A stretch of DNA of 64,000 nt, taken from positions 868,001 to 932,000 of the forward strand of contig NC_021741.1 in NCBI RefSeq assembly GCF_000422085.1, given 5' to 3'. This document shows positions 48,901 to 58,088 of this stretch, one piece after another; within the stretch, counting starts at the first letter, position 1, and every line of letters starts with the position of its first letter. A program made the position numbers and the translations under genes. The DNA is from Serratia liquefaciens ATCC 27592 (GTDB lineage: Bacteria; Pseudomonadota; Gammaproteobacteria; Enterobacterales; Enterobacteriaceae). A model generated the notes under the pieces. The model did not search any database. It saw only the letters and a program-made list of their open reading frames with translations, and was not told the origin of the DNA.

Positions 48901-49518
48901 TTAAAACTCGCGGTCGCTGATCGGCTGGTATTGCACACTGCCGTCCGTTTGCAGTTTCAGCGACAGCCGCCAATCCTGATGACGACTCAGGGTGAAAGGT
49001 TTGGAGCGGAAGTTACAGCCGGTTTTGATGTTTTTAATTTTCATCACGTATTCCCCGGCCGGGTTGGTTTTGATATTAAAACTGCCGGCTGCGGGAATAA
49101 AAACTTCCGCCAAACGCTGTGGCGCGCCCGGCGTCTCCAGTTTGACCAACACCGCAAAATTGTTGTTTTGATTATCCAGCGTCAGTTGTTGCAGTGGGTT
49201 GGCGGCTTTGCCTTCCGGCTGATGCAGGTAGCCGGCCGAAAGAGGCCAGGGTTGCCCGGCATTGTCATGCAGCGGGCCACCACACTGTTCGCGTGCTTCG
49301 CGCATCGGCATTTCACGCTGGATGGCCCGGTTGTAATCTGTGGTAGCCGTCGCGACAAACTCATCGTCATTTTGATCGGCTCGCAGATAGCGTTTGGCGC
49401 TGAAAACCCCAGCGGCAATCAGCATAAAGAAGATAAAAATCGTCAGGCGGCTCCTGAAAATGCCCCCAAACAGCCTGCCCGGCAATTGAAATAGCCACTT
49501 CGCAATTTTTGACAGCAT
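48901..49518 (-). CDS. hypothetical membrane-anchored protein
   Basis: A 205-residue protein with one N-terminal membrane helix (about 23-41) and a soluble, presumably periplasmic, domain with two Cys (C79, C168 region) that might pair. Family not recognised. The composition matches neighbours, so it is probably a genuine species gene. Confidence 0.6.
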   Translation of the reverse strand: MLSKIAKWLFQLPGRLFGGIFRSRLTIFIFFMLIAAGVFSAKRYLRADQNDDEFVATATTDYNRAIQREMPMREAREQCGGPLHDNAGQPWPLSAGYLHQPEGKAANPLQQLTLDNQNNNFAVLVKLETPGAPQRLAEVFIPAAGSFNIKTNPAGEYVMKIKNIKTGCNFRSKPFTLSRHQDWRLSLKLQTDGSVQYQPISDREF

Positions 49519-49624
49519 CCTTTTCCCTTAGCGCCCAAGCCGTTACGTTCTGCGGTAACCTTGCTCGCCTCAGTATAGCCAAATCACTTGGGGTGAGGTA
49601 ATAACCCCGTAAAATTCCTGAGTT

Positions 49625-50317
49625 TTAACCCATCCCTTCTTCCAGCAGCAACAGCAGTAAAAAACCGACAAAAAACATCGCGGTGGCGAGCGGGGTATCT
49701 TTACCTCCTTCATGCGCCTCAACCAGCAACTCCTCCGTGACCAAATAGAGCAAGGCAATCAGGCCGAAGGCCAGAAACGCGGTTAGCCAGAATGCCCCCA
49801 GCATGGCAATCGGCGCACCCAGCATACCGCCTAGTGGCAACAGCAGAGCCAGGCCGCCAATCGCCAGCATGGCTTTTATCCGTCGGCCGAAAAAATCACG
49901 TAAATCGCCCACGATCGACAGCCCCAGAAACAGCACTTCCAACGTTAGCGCGAGCGTCAATAACAGGCCCGCTTTTGCACCGGCAGCGAAGGCGATGCCC
50001 AGCACCAGGCCATCGATAAAAATATCCACGCCGACGGTTGCCACAAAGCCCACCGGCCCCTGAGCCCGTTCGCCCAAACGCCTGACCAGCAGCATCATCA
50101 GCACACCTGCGGCACCACCGAGCAGTACTGCCCAGGGCGATTGTTGCTTGAGGTCGGGCAGAATTTCGGTCGCGGCCGCGGCAAAGACGATACCAGCGGT
50201 AAAGTGATGAATGATGCGCATGGCGGCATCGCCAGGGCGGCGGTACAGCGCGATGGCGGCGCCAATGACGGTCGCTGCGGCGGGGAATAAGGTATAAAGC
50301 ACGGCTGAGGTCATCAA
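49625..50317 (-). CDS. ZIP-family metal transporter
   Basis: A 230-residue membrane protein with about seven to eight helices. ZIP features: HHFTAGIVFAAAATEILPD (helix with His, Glu and Asp) and VDIFIDGLVLGIAFAAGAKAG in the pore helix. It probably imports divalent metal (Zn or similar). The Asp in place of the usual His in the pore-helix HN..DG motif may alter selectivity. Divergent from the DeoR regulator. Confidence 0.8.
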   Translation of the reverse strand: MMTSAVLYTLFPAAATVIGAAIALYRRPGDAAMRIIHHFTAGIVFAAAATEILPDLKQQSPWAVLLGGAAGVLMMLLVRRLGERAQGPVGFVATVGVDIFIDGLVLGIAFAAGAKAGLLLTLALTLEVLFLGLSIVGDLRDFFGRRIKAMLAIGGLALLLPLGGMLGAPIAMLGAFWLTAFLAFGLIALLYLVTEELLVEAHEGGKDTPLATAMFFVGFLLLLLLEEGMG

Positions 50318-50390
50318 TAGTCCTTTATTTGAGACGTAAAGTTTCAGTCTAGCCCAGTGCTACCCTTTCGTAGCGTTGCATAAAAATTTG

Positions 50391-50420
50391 TACGTTTATG
50401 CACGTTTGTGTACATTTGTG
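50391..50420. promoter_or_regulatory. three 10-base direct repeats upstream of the DeoR gene
   Basis: TACGTTTATG, CACGTTTGTG and TACATTTGTG follow each other without gap (consensus YACRTTTRTG), one per helical turn, 28 bases before the regulator start and 74 before the divergent ZIP gene. This fits an operator of a DeoR-type protein. Confidence 0.6.
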
Positions 50421-50447
50421 ATCACTTGTTCGCCATCGAGAAACCGA

Positions 50448-51230
50448 ATGTCCAAAATGTTGCCCAATCAGCGCCACGACGCGATCCTCGCTACCTTGCA
50501 GCAGCAGGGGCGAGTACTGGCGGTTGAAATGGCGGAACGCCTGAACACCACCGAGGCCACCATTCGGCGCGATCTGCGCCAGTTGGCGGCACAAAACCTG
50601 TGTAAACGCATTTATGGCGGTGCTCTGGCACCCACGCCGGCAACCGGCCCTATCAGCGCAAGGCTGCAATTGAGCGGTGACGAGAAGCAGGCACTGGCGC
50701 TGGCTGCGCTGGCATTGGTCAAGGAAGGGCAGGTTATTTTCCTCGATGCCGGCAGTACCCACCTTTATTTAGCCGAGCTGTTGCCGCGCGATTTGCGGCT
50801 GACGGTGGTGACTAACGCATTGACTATTGCCGGCAAAATGCTGGACCAGCCGGGGATCCGCACGATTTTAATCGGCGGCGAGCTGGATGCCGACATTGGC
50901 GGCTGTGTGGACGCCAAGGCGGTACAGGAAATCGACGATTTTTACTTTGATCTCGCTTTCGTCGGCATTTGTGCTTATGACCCGGGCTGCGGTTTCTCGG
51001 CGCTGAATTATCAGGATGCCCAGTTCAAGAAGCGTCTGCTGGCGCGGTCAGGCAACTTGGCGGTGCTATGTACCGGCGACAAACTCAACACCTATGCCCC
51101 CTACAGCTTTCTGCCCGCCCATCGGGTCGATTATTTAGTCACGCCACCTGGCCGTCATCCGCAGCTCGAACAGCAGATCACGCACAGTGGCGGCAAAGTG
51201 TTGTACAGCGATTCACCCATTGGAGACTGA
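50448..51230 (+). CDS. DeoR/GlpR-family transcriptional regulator
   Basis: A 260-residue DeoR-type repressor: N-terminal winged HTH (RHDAILATLQQQGRVLAVEMAERLNTTEATIRRDLRQL) and sugar-phosphate-sensing domain (FLDAGSTHLYLAELL, VVTNALTIA, LIGGELD). The effector is unknown. ATG at 50448 precedes the HTH by 10 residues. One base separates it from the VOC gene, so they form an operon. Confidence 0.88.
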   Translation: MSKMLPNQRHDAILATLQQQGRVLAVEMAERLNTTEATIRRDLRQLAAQNLCKRIYGGALAPTPATGPISARLQLSGDEKQALALAALALVKEGQVIFLDAGSTHLYLAELLPRDLRLTVVTNALTIAGKMLDQPGIRTILIGGELDADIGGCVDAKAVQEIDDFYFDLAFVGICAYDPGCGFSALNYQDAQFKKRLLARSGNLAVLCTGDKLNTYAPYSFLPAHRVDYLVTPPGRHPQLEQQITHSGGKVLYSDSPIGD

Positions 51231-51231
51231 G

Positions 51232-51615
51232 ATGAAAATAGCCCATGTTGCACTCTGGACCCGCGATATTGATGCCCAGGTGACGTTCTGGCAGCGGTAT
51301 TTTGACGGCGTTGCCGGGGAACAATACGTTAGCCGGAACCGTCCGGGGTTTGTTTCCCGCTTTGTCAGCCTTGCGGCGGGGCCAACGCTGGAAATCATGA
51401 GTTTGCCGGATCTGCTGTCAGCGGAGCAGGCCAGTGAACGTGTGGGTTGGGCGCATATTGCTTTGTCGGTGGGAGAGGAAAGCCGTGTCGATCAGTTGGC
51501 GCAGCGCGCGCAGCAGGAGGGGATCCTGCAGGCGGCGCCACGCTGGACAGGGGACGGTTTTTATGAGGCGATCATCCGTGATCCGGACGGTAACGCCATC
51601 GAAATCACCGCCTGA
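51232..51615 (+). CDS. VOC/glyoxalase-fold protein
   Basis: A 127-residue vicinal-oxygen-chelate protein beginning MKIAHVALWTRDID with metal-ligand-like His5, and ending RDPDGNAIEIT with the conserved Glu. It may act on a small carbonyl or sugar-derived compound linked to the DeoR regulator it follows. Convergent with the LysR gene, stops adjoining. Confidence 0.85.
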   Translation: MKIAHVALWTRDIDAQVTFWQRYFDGVAGEQYVSRNRPGFVSRFVSLAAGPTLEIMSLPDLLSAEQASERVGWAHIALSVGEESRVDQLAQRAQQEGILQAAPRWTGDGFYEAIIRDPDGNAIEITA

Positions 51616-52524
51616 TCACTCCTCTTCGATGCTGGCGAACTGCTGCCCCAAATAGTCGAGCAGCAGCCGCACCGCCGGCAGCAGGCCGCGGCGTGACGGG
51701 TAAACCGCATGCACCACGCCGCCCTGCGGTTGCCAACCCGGCAGCAACTGCACCAACTCACCGCGCAGCATATCGTCACGCATCATCATTGACGGCAATT
51801 GCACGATCCCTGCACCGGCAATCGCCGCAGTTCGCAGCATCAGCATATCGTCCGTCACCAGCCGTGGCCTGTGTTCCCACTCCATTTTTTCTCCCTGCGG
51901 CCCGGTCAACTGCCACAGGTGCTGTGCGCGTGCCGGACCGAGATCCAGGGTGGGGTATTTATGCAGCTCTTCCGGTTTTTCCACTGGGCCCAGGGTTCGA
52001 ACCAGCGCCGGGCTGGCGGCGATGCACCAGGTGCGCTGCGCCAAAATTTTCAGTACCAGATCGCTGTCTTCCAGCGGCGGCGGCCGCACGCGGATGGCCA
52101 GATCCAGGCCTTCACCCACCACATCTACCCGGCGATTAGTCGCTTCCAGATGCACCGTGACCTTCGGGTAATCGGCCATAAAGGCCGCCACCATGCTACC
52201 GACCCGGGTGTGCAGAATGGCCACCGGGCAAGTCATGCGCACCGTGCCACAGGGTTCGGCGCGGGTTTGTTCGATGGCTTGCTGTGCGGCATCGGCTTCT
52301 ACCAGCATGGCCTTGCAGTGCGCATAGTAATTCAGACCGACGTCGGTGACGGAAAACCGTCGCGTCGAGCGTTGGATCAGGCGTACGCCCAGGCGTTCTT
52401 CCAGTAGCGCTATGCGTCGACTCAGTTTGGACTTGGGGATACCCAGCGCCCGGCCGGCGGGGGCGAAGCCCTGATGGTCGACTACGCTGGCGAAATAAAA
52501 CAGATCGTTCAAATCGGTGAACAT
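51616..52524 (-). CDS. LysR-family transcriptional regulator
   Basis: A 302-residue LysR protein: N-terminal winged HTH (FASVVDHQGFAPAGRALGIPKSKLSRRIALLEERLGVRLIQRSTRRFSVTD) and a substrate-binding domain of the group that regulates aromatic/quinone responses. It is divergent from the pirin gene, which it likely controls. Confidence 0.92.
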   Translation of the reverse strand: MFTDLNDLFYFASVVDHQGFAPAGRALGIPKSKLSRRIALLEERLGVRLIQRSTRRFSVTDVGLNYYAHCKAMLVEADAAQQAIEQTRAEPCGTVRMTCPVAILHTRVGSMVAAFMADYPKVTVHLEATNRRVDVVGEGLDLAIRVRPPPLEDSDLVLKILAQRTWCIAASPALVRTLGPVEKPEELHKYPTLDLGPARAQHLWQLTGPQGEKMEWEHRPRLVTDDMLMLRTAAIAGAGIVQLPSMMMRDDMLRGELVQLLPGWQPQGGVVHAVYPSRRGLLPAVRLLLDYLGQQFASIEEE

Positions 52525-52653
52525 TGCCTGCCCTTACCATCGTTCTATATGTAGAACACTGAGTGTACATCTTGCCTACTACTGCGGCAAACGCCGCAGG
52601 ATTAAACTTCTGACATCAACTTAAGGTCGTGAGACCTGAAACAGGAGTTCAAG

Positions 52654-53535
52654 ATGAAAAAGATCCTCGGTATTTACAACAGCCCTGAAGCCCACTGGGT
52701 CGGCAACGGTTTCCTGGTGAATTCGCTGTTCTCCTATAACGATTTGGGGGCAGAAATGAGCCCGTTCCTGCTGTTGGATCATGCTGCGCCAACCAAGTTC
52801 CGCTCTGCCTCCGGCACCCGCGGCGTGGGTCAGCATCCGCATCGCGGGTTTGAAACGGTCACCATCGTCTACCAAGGCGAAGTGGAGCACCGTGATTCCA
52901 CTGGCAGCGGCGGGGTGATTGGCCCCGGTGACGTACAGTGGATGACCGCCGCCTCGGGTATTTTGCACGAAGAGTTCCATTCACGGGATTTCTCGCGCAA
53001 CGGCGGCACCATGGAAATGGTTCAGCTGTGGGTGAACCTGCCGGCCAAGGACAAAATGGCTGAGCCGGGTTACCAGACGCTGCTGAATGCGGATATCCCG
53101 GTGGTTCCACTGGCGGATGGCGCAGGCCAGGTGCGGGTGATTGCCGGTAACTTCGGCGGCCACGCCGGTCCGGCACGTACTTTTAGCCCGCTTAATGTCT
53201 GGGACATGAAGCTGAATGCCGGTCATACCACCACGTTGACGGTGGAGGAAGGGCATACGCTGGCGCTGGTGATACTGCATGGCGCGATTCATGTTAACGG
53301 TGAAGAAGTGGTGCGCGAAACCCAAATGGTCAGGTTTGACCGTGCAGGGGATTCAATCACCCTCGAAGCCAACAATGATGTCAGCTTGCTGGTACTGAGC
53401 GGCGAGCCGATCGATGAGCCTATCGTCGGTTATGGCCCGTTCGTGATGAACAGCGACGCGGAAATCCAGCAGGCTTTCCGTGACTTCAACGGCGGCAAGT
53501 TCGGCAGCATGACGGCAGAGAACCACGCCGGCTAA
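52654..53535 (+). CDS. pirin family protein
   Basis: A 293-residue bicupin. The N-terminal metal site is visible as H61-x-H63 (QHPHRGFET) and H105-x-E107 (GILHEEFH). Pirins bind Fe and some oxidise quercetin; in Serratia marcescens pirin was reported to modulate pyruvate dehydrogenase. Divergent from the LysR gene and followed by ycaC, suggesting a LysR-controlled unit. Confidence 0.92.
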   Translation: MKKILGIYNSPEAHWVGNGFLVNSLFSYNDLGAEMSPFLLLDHAAPTKFRSASGTRGVGQHPHRGFETVTIVYQGEVEHRDSTGSGGVIGPGDVQWMTAASGILHEEFHSRDFSRNGGTMEMVQLWVNLPAKDKMAEPGYQTLLNADIPVVPLADGAGQVRVIAGNFGGHAGPARTFSPLNVWDMKLNAGHTTTLTVEEGHTLALVILHGAIHVNGEEVVRETQMVRFDRAGDSITLEANNDVSLLVLSGEPIDEPIVGYGPFVMNSDAEIQQAFRDFNGGKFGSMTAENHAG

Positions 53536-53672
53536 GCCCTCACCGCATATCTTAGAGCCGATCCGGAAAAACACCTCCGGATCCGGTTCTACACTTAGGT
53601 AACCTTTGCACTTTGGCCTCTTGGCCAAGGCAACCTTTAACCGCAATAATCAACACCCCACAGGAGTAAACC

Positions 53673-54299
53673 ATGACTGCAAATTACAAACGCCTCGATA
53701 AGGATCAGGCTGCCGTTTTGCTGGTGGATCATCAGGCAGGGCTGCTTTCACTGGTACGCGATATCGATCCCGATCGTTTTAAAAACAACGTACTGGCACT
53801 GGGTGATTTAGCGAAGTATTTTAACCTGCCGACTATTTTGACCACCAGCTTCGAAGACGGCCCCAACGGCCCGCTGGTCCCTGAACTCAAAGCTCAATTC
53901 CCCGATGCACCCTTTATTCCACGCCCTGGGCAGATAAATGCCTGGGATAACGACGACTTCGTCAAGGCAGTGAAAGCCACCGGCCGCAAACAGTTGATTA
54001 TCGCCGGTGTCGTCACCGAAGTGTGCGTGGCCTTCCCGGCGTTGTCTGCCCTGAGCGAAGGTTTCGAAGTGTTCGTAGTCACCGATGCTTCCGGCACCTT
54101 CAACGAGCTGACGCGTCAATCGGCCTGGAGCCGTATGGAAGCCGAAGGCGCGCAACTGATGACCTGGTTTGGCGTCGCGTGTGAGCTGCACCGCGACTGG
54201 CGCAACGATGTCGAAGGGCTGGGGGCCTTGTTCTCCAACCACATTCCCGATTACCGCAACCTGATGACCAGCTACAGCACGCTGACCAAAGGCAAGTAA
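53673..54299 (+). CDS. ycaC: isochorismatase-fold hydrolase YcaC
   Basis: A 208-residue cysteine hydrolase very close to E. coli YcaC from memory. Active-site residues D19 (LLVDHQAGL), R84 (IPRPGQ) and C118 (GVVTEVCVAFPAL) are present. Substrate unknown. AGGAG precedes the ATG. The gap from the pirin gene contains a hairpin (53560-53567/53576-53583). Confidence 0.92.
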   Translation: MTANYKRLDKDQAAVLLVDHQAGLLSLVRDIDPDRFKNNVLALGDLAKYFNLPTILTTSFEDGPNGPLVPELKAQFPDAPFIPRPGQINAWDNDDFVKAVKATGRKQLIIAGVVTEVCVAFPALSALSEGFEVFVVTDASGTFNELTRQSAWSRMEAEGAQLMTWFGVACELHRDWRNDVEGLGALFSNHIPDYRNLMTSYSTLTKGK

Positions 54300-54470
54300 T
54301 CAAAATAGAAAGAAAAGCCGAACGACCTTTACACAATCCTTAAGCTTTCATCACGTTAGCGGAGAGATGTAAGCAAAGATCATCGGGATGCAAAGGTCGT
54401 GAAAAGCGGCTTTCTCATCGGCCGGGGGCGGGGTAGGTTAGGCCCAATCCCGGCAAATGAGATCGACAAC

Positions 54471-54803
54471 ATGAAAAATGCAATCAAAGTACTGACGCTT
54501 CCTGTGCTGGCTGCCGTGACGCTGTTCAGCGTTAGCGCGCTTTCCGCTCCGGCTCCGGTAGAAAAAAACGTCCCCCCTGCAGAACAGCAGTTCCGCTTAC
54601 CTCCTTTCCCTGGTGGGCATATGCCTAAACCGGGCTTCTGCCACGGCGGTGAGCTGTTCTGTGCGACTTCCGCCAGCGATAATCCCACTGAAACCATCAA
54701 TAAGCTGACTTCGGTGATCCCTGCCGGTAACGCCAAGCATTACGAAGTACGAATCTCGGTAGTGGCATTGCCGGATACGCCACCTGCGTCCCCAGCGCCG
54801 TAA
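54471..54803 (+). CDS. hypothetical secreted small protein
   Basis: A 110-residue product with a good signal peptide (to about ALSA) and a Pro-rich mature part with two Cys (GFCHGGELFC). No family recognised. No clear Shine-Dalgarno before 54471. Confidence 0.55.
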   Translation: MKNAIKVLTLPVLAAVTLFSVSALSAPAPVEKNVPPAEQQFRLPPFPGGHMPKPGFCHGGELFCATSASDNPTETINKLTSVIPAGNAKHYEVRISVVALPDTPPASPAP

Positions 54804-54864
54804 GCGGCCCCGCTGGTTCTGAAGGGGAATGCGCGTTAGTCTGGGGTAAACCTCAGGAGGCAGG

Positions 54865-55317
54865 ATGAATCCGTCAACGCTCCCCCCTTATCTCCAGCCC
54901 GGTGACCGGGTGCTGTTATTCGATGGCGAATGTAATTTGTGTCACGGGCTGGTGAGATTTTTGATTCGTGCCGATCGACAGGGCAAGATCCTGTTGGCCA
55001 CGGTGCAATCCGAAGAAGGTCAGGCAATCCTGAATTGGCTGGCCTTGCCTACCGACCGTTTTGACTCCATCGTTTATCTTGAACCGGGCCGACATTGGTT
55101 GCGTTCGGCGGCGTTTTTTCAGGCGTTGCGTCAGCTTGGCTGGCCATTTCGCCTGTTGGCGCTGGCGCGCTTTTTGCCGCAGCGCCTGGCGGATAGGTTT
55201 TACAATGCAGTGGCGAGCAATCGCTATAGGTTATTTGGCCGCAATGCTGGCACGGCGTTGCCTGGAGAGGTTTTGCCGGGGCGTTATCTGCGCGATCGTC
55301 GTGAGCAATCTCGCTGA
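54865..55317 (+). CDS. DCC-family thiol-disulfide oxidoreductase (DUF393)
   Basis: A 150-residue protein with the DCC signature DGECNLCHG (about residues 20-28), typical of YuxK-like DUF393 proteins thought to act in thiol redox chemistry. CAGGAGG precedes the ATG. Confidence 0.88.
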   Translation: MNPSTLPPYLQPGDRVLLFDGECNLCHGLVRFLIRADRQGKILLATVQSEEGQAILNWLALPTDRFDSIVYLEPGRHWLRSAAFFQALRQLGWPFRLLALARFLPQRLADRFYNAVASNRYRLFGRNAGTALPGEVLPGRYLRDRREQSR

Positions 55318-55403
55318 GCTTTACGCTTCTTTACCCTTTAATCGATTGAATTATCATCATTCCGCCCCAATATAGTGGAACGTTCAGCTAAAAAGGAGCG
55401 CGT

Positions 55404-55667
55404 ATGGGGATCAGTGAAGAAGAGTACATCCGCCGTTTGAGTCAGGAGAAGAATGCGGTGGGAAATACGGCAAAATGGGTGGCGATTGTCTCCGCTATTT
55501 ATTTCGCCCTTATGGTGTTTTACGGCCACCCGATCGGCGTGCTGACCATGTCCGGGCTAATTTTTATTGTCTCAACCACCACCTGGTTGAAGAAGCGCCA
55601 AAAGGTTAAGTCCTACCGTCGGGCGCTGGCGAAGATCAATGATGAACCGCCGGCTCAGCAGCCCTGA
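55404..55667 (+). CDS. small two-helix membrane protein
   Basis: 87 residues with hydrophobic segments at about 22-40 and 44-60, between charged termini. Family not recognised. AAGGAG 6 bases before ATG supports it. Its end overlaps the convergent GNAT gene by 13 bases. Confidence 0.7.
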   Translation: MGISEEEYIRRLSQEKNAVGNTAKWVAIVSAIYFALMVFYGHPIGVLTMSGLIFIVSTTTWLKKRQKVKSYRRALAKINDEPPAQQP

Positions 55668-56206
55668 TACTCACTGCGCGTAATGCTGTAAACCAGGCTT
55701 GGCGTATCGCCGGGCACGTCATCCAGAGTATCGACCACACGTAACCCCGCTTTTTCCAGCACGCGGCATGAGGCCAGATTTTTTTCGCGCACAATAGCCG
55801 AAATTTCTGTCAACTGCAGATGCTTGAAACCATACTCCAGCGAGGCCTGCGCCAACTCAGTGGCCAAGCCGCTGCCCCAAACCTGCGTATCAAAACGATA
55901 GCCCAAGTTCACCGTGCGCTGTGCCCCTAGCGGCCGCCAGGACAACCCGCCAAAGCCAATGACCCACTCCGGCTGCTCACGCAGTGCAATTGCCCAGGAT
56001 CCATAGCCGTGTTGCGCCCAATTTTCGATCCGCCCCGTCAGCGCCAATCGTGCCTGTTCTTCGCTGGCGATGGGGCCTGCGGGATTAAATCGCTGGGTGT
56101 CGGGATCGCCAAAAATGGCGTAAAAACGCGGCAAATCGTCGGCCACCGGCGGACGCATCAACAGGCGAGTGCTTGCATAGGGGGCGATAGGGTTCATCTT
56201 CGGCAT
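55655..56206 (-). CDS. GNAT acetyltransferase, RimJ/RimL-like
   Basis: 183 residues with GNAT features: TRLLMRPPVADDLPRFYAIF, VIGFGGLSWRPLG, VWGSGLATELAQASLEYGF (acetyl-CoA loop) and LASCRVLEKAGLRVV. It may acetylate small molecules or protein N-termini; substrate unknown. Confidence 0.88.
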   Translation of the reverse strand: MPKMNPIAPYASTRLLMRPPVADDLPRFYAIFGDPDTQRFNPAGPIASEEQARLALTGRIENWAQHGYGSWAIALREQPEWVIGFGGLSWRPLGAQRTVNLGYRFDTQVWGSGLATELAQASLEYGFKHLQLTEISAIVREKNLASCRVLEKAGLRVVDTLDDVPGDTPSLVYSITRSEYQGC

Positions 56207-56271
56207 AGCTTGCGTAACCTGCTGTGATTGGACAGGTTTAACTGTAGACCAGCGGTGCGGAAGAAGAAACA

Positions 56272-56300
56272 GCCCCCCCCCTCCGGGTGGAAAGGGGGGG
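56272..56300 (-). terminator. C9/G7 hairpin downstream of the DUF2076 gene
   Basis: A run of nine C (56273-56281) faces seven G (56294-56300). It forms a strong hairpin just after the DUF2076 stop. Homopolymers this long are prone to length error. No T run follows. Confidence 0.45.
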
Positions 56301-56305
56301 AAGGA

Positions 56306-57058
56306 TCAGATAAACGAATCGTCGTCGCTGTAGTCGTCGTCGGCGAAATCGGTGTTATCGTCGTTTTGATAATCCGCGTTCTGGAAGCCGTTATCTTGGT
56401 TGAGGAAGCGGCTATCACCGCCGTTGTTAAAGGTATCGAGATTGTTGGACGCGTCGAAATTATTCATCGCGCTGTCATCCACCGGTGTTGCCGGCGTTTC
56501 ATCGATAATATTAACAATTTCCTGTGGTTGTGAATGGCGGAACATACCGGTCAACATGTCGGCCAGCACCACACCGCCTGCCACGCCGGCGGCAGTCTGC
56601 AATGCCCCGCCGAGGAACCCGCCGGCACGTGAAGGTGCTGCCTGCTGCGGTTGGCTGTAGGCCGGTTGCTGCTGTTGAGCATAGCCTCCCTGCGGCTGGT
56701 TGTTCCATGCCGCGTTATTCTGCTGTTGCGCCTGATACTGCTCGCGCGGGCTTGGCGCGTTGCGATTACCGCCACCAAACAGCCCGGCCAGAAAGCCGCC
56801 GCTGCTTTGTTGGTTGGCGTTATTTTGCTGTTGCTGGGCAATCTGGCTCTCCAGATCCTTCACCCGCTGGTCGAGCTGCTTCAGCGCCGCTTCCTGAATG
56901 ATCATCGCCTGAGCCATGTAATAAGGCGCGGAAGGCTGTTCACGGATGTGTTGGTTGATTTGCTGCTCTGCCTGGAGATCCCTCTGGCCCGTCTTGGTCT
57001 CGGCTTCTTTCAAACGGCCAAACAGACCATCGATAAGACGTTGTTCTTCGGATTGCAT
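56306..57058 (-). CDS. DUF2076 protein
   Basis: 250 residues. The N-terminal about 85 (SEEQRLIDGLFGRLKEAE ... LKQLDQRVKDLESQIAQQ) form a predicted coiled coil; a Gln/Asn-rich linker follows, then a Gly/Ala-rich helix (GGFLGGALQTAAGVAGGVVLADML) and a very acidic Asp/Asn-rich tail. This matches DUF2076 proteins, thought to be envelope associated. ATG at 57058 after GAGG. Confidence 0.8.
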   Translation of the reverse strand: MQSEEQRLIDGLFGRLKEAETKTGQRDLQAEQQINQHIREQPSAPYYMAQAMIIQEAALKQLDQRVKDLESQIAQQQQNNANQQSSGGFLAGLFGGGNRNAPSPREQYQAQQQNNAAWNNQPQGGYAQQQQPAYSQPQQAAPSRAGGFLGGALQTAAGVAGGVVLADMLTGMFRHSQPQEIVNIIDETPATPVDDSAMNNFDASNNLDTFNNGGDSRFLNQDNGFQNADYQNDDNTDFADDDYSDDDSFI

Positions 57059-57184
57059 AGGATTACCTCTAGGAGATGAATAACGATACTGGATGATAGA
57101 TATCATCGGTAACTGTCACCCTAGCGCGTTTAGATGAACCAATAAATAAATGGCAGGTAAACCTGTTTATGAATTTGTTACCCG

Positions 57185-58006
57185 TTACGTCAGAGGGATC
57201 AGCATCACCAGTTTCAGACCGCTATTTTCCGATGGATTAAACGTCAGTTGACGATAGCGCAGCTCCCCGTGTTGCACATGAGCGAAGGTACGCTCGCCCC
57301 CCTCGCGTGCCAGTACGTCATGCTGTTTCCACCAGTGATGGAAGGCTTCGCTGTTGTGCGTCATGTTGCGGACGAAAGCCCGCATCTCTTCGGTATTTTG
57401 ATGGTGGCTGGTTTCGGCACGAAACTCGGCGACCACGCGGCGTGCCCGTTCCTCCCAGTCGCTGACCAGCGTTTTGGCTAACGGGTGGAAAAACATAAAG
57501 TGCAGCAGATTGGGCGTAGCGGCTTGGCCCAGCCAACCACAGAACAGGCTTTCCGCCGCCGGGTTCCAGGCGACGACATTCCAGGTGATATCCAGCAGGT
57601 AGCAAGGCACCGTTACCTGGTTAACGCTTTGCAGCACCGCGCTGTTGTCGGCTTCGTGAGGTTGCTCCTGTTCGGGGTCTGCGACTCGCGCCAGGGTAAA
57701 CAGGTAGTGGCGCTCGGCATGCCCTAACCGCAGTGCTTTGGCGATACGCGCCAGCGTATGCGGCGAGATGGATACCTCGCGGCCTTGCTCGATCCAGGTA
57801 TACCAGGTGGCGCTGATACCGCTGATTTGCGCCAGCTCTTCACGGCGCAGTCCACTGGTGCGGCGGCGTGGTGCGGTGGGTAAACCCAGCATTTCCGGCG
57901 TGATGCGTTCACGGTGCGCACGCAGGAAAGCGCCGAGGGCTTTGGGGCCGGATAAGGCTTCAGATTGCATAGGCTGGTACCTGTTCATACTAGGATAACT
58001 GCTCAT
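57185..58006 (-). CDS. XRE-family regulator with MmyB-like ligand domain
   Basis: An HTH (GLRREELAQISGISATWYTWIEQGREVSISPHTLARIAKAL) is followed by a C-terminal MmyB-type PAS-like domain (CYLLDITWNVVAWNPAAESLF, ending FNPSENSGLKLVMLIP). Members often regulate the adjacent oxidoreductase or methyltransferase gene; here a methyltransferase is divergent. Starts at 58006, 57988 and 57970 are all possible, none with strong ribosome site. Confidence 0.87.
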   Translation of the reverse strand: MSSYPSMNRYQPMQSEALSGPKALGAFLRAHRERITPEMLGLPTAPRRRTSGLRREELAQISGISATWYTWIEQGREVSISPHTLARIAKALRLGHAERHYLFTLARVADPEQEQPHEADNSAVLQSVNQVTVPCYLLDITWNVVAWNPAAESLFCGWLGQAATPNLLHFMFFHPLAKTLVSDWEERARRVVAEFRAETSHHQNTEEMRAFVRNMTHNSEAFHHWWKQHDVLAREGGERTFAHVQHGELRYRQLTFNPSENSGLKLVMLIPLT

Positions 58007-58088
58007 ATTGTACCCGTATATTAAGCTGATTATAGTAATAAAAAAGCCATCCGGCACCGGCGCAAGCCAGACAAAAAAGGAAGCACAT

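Noticed and set aside
50391..50420. Direct repeats considered as a CRISPR-like array
   Set aside because: Only three 10-base units without spacers and no cas genes; fits an operator.
56273..56300. C9/G7 runs considered as a phase-variation switch
   Set aside because: They lie after the stop codon of the DUF2076 gene and outside any frame or promoter I can define.
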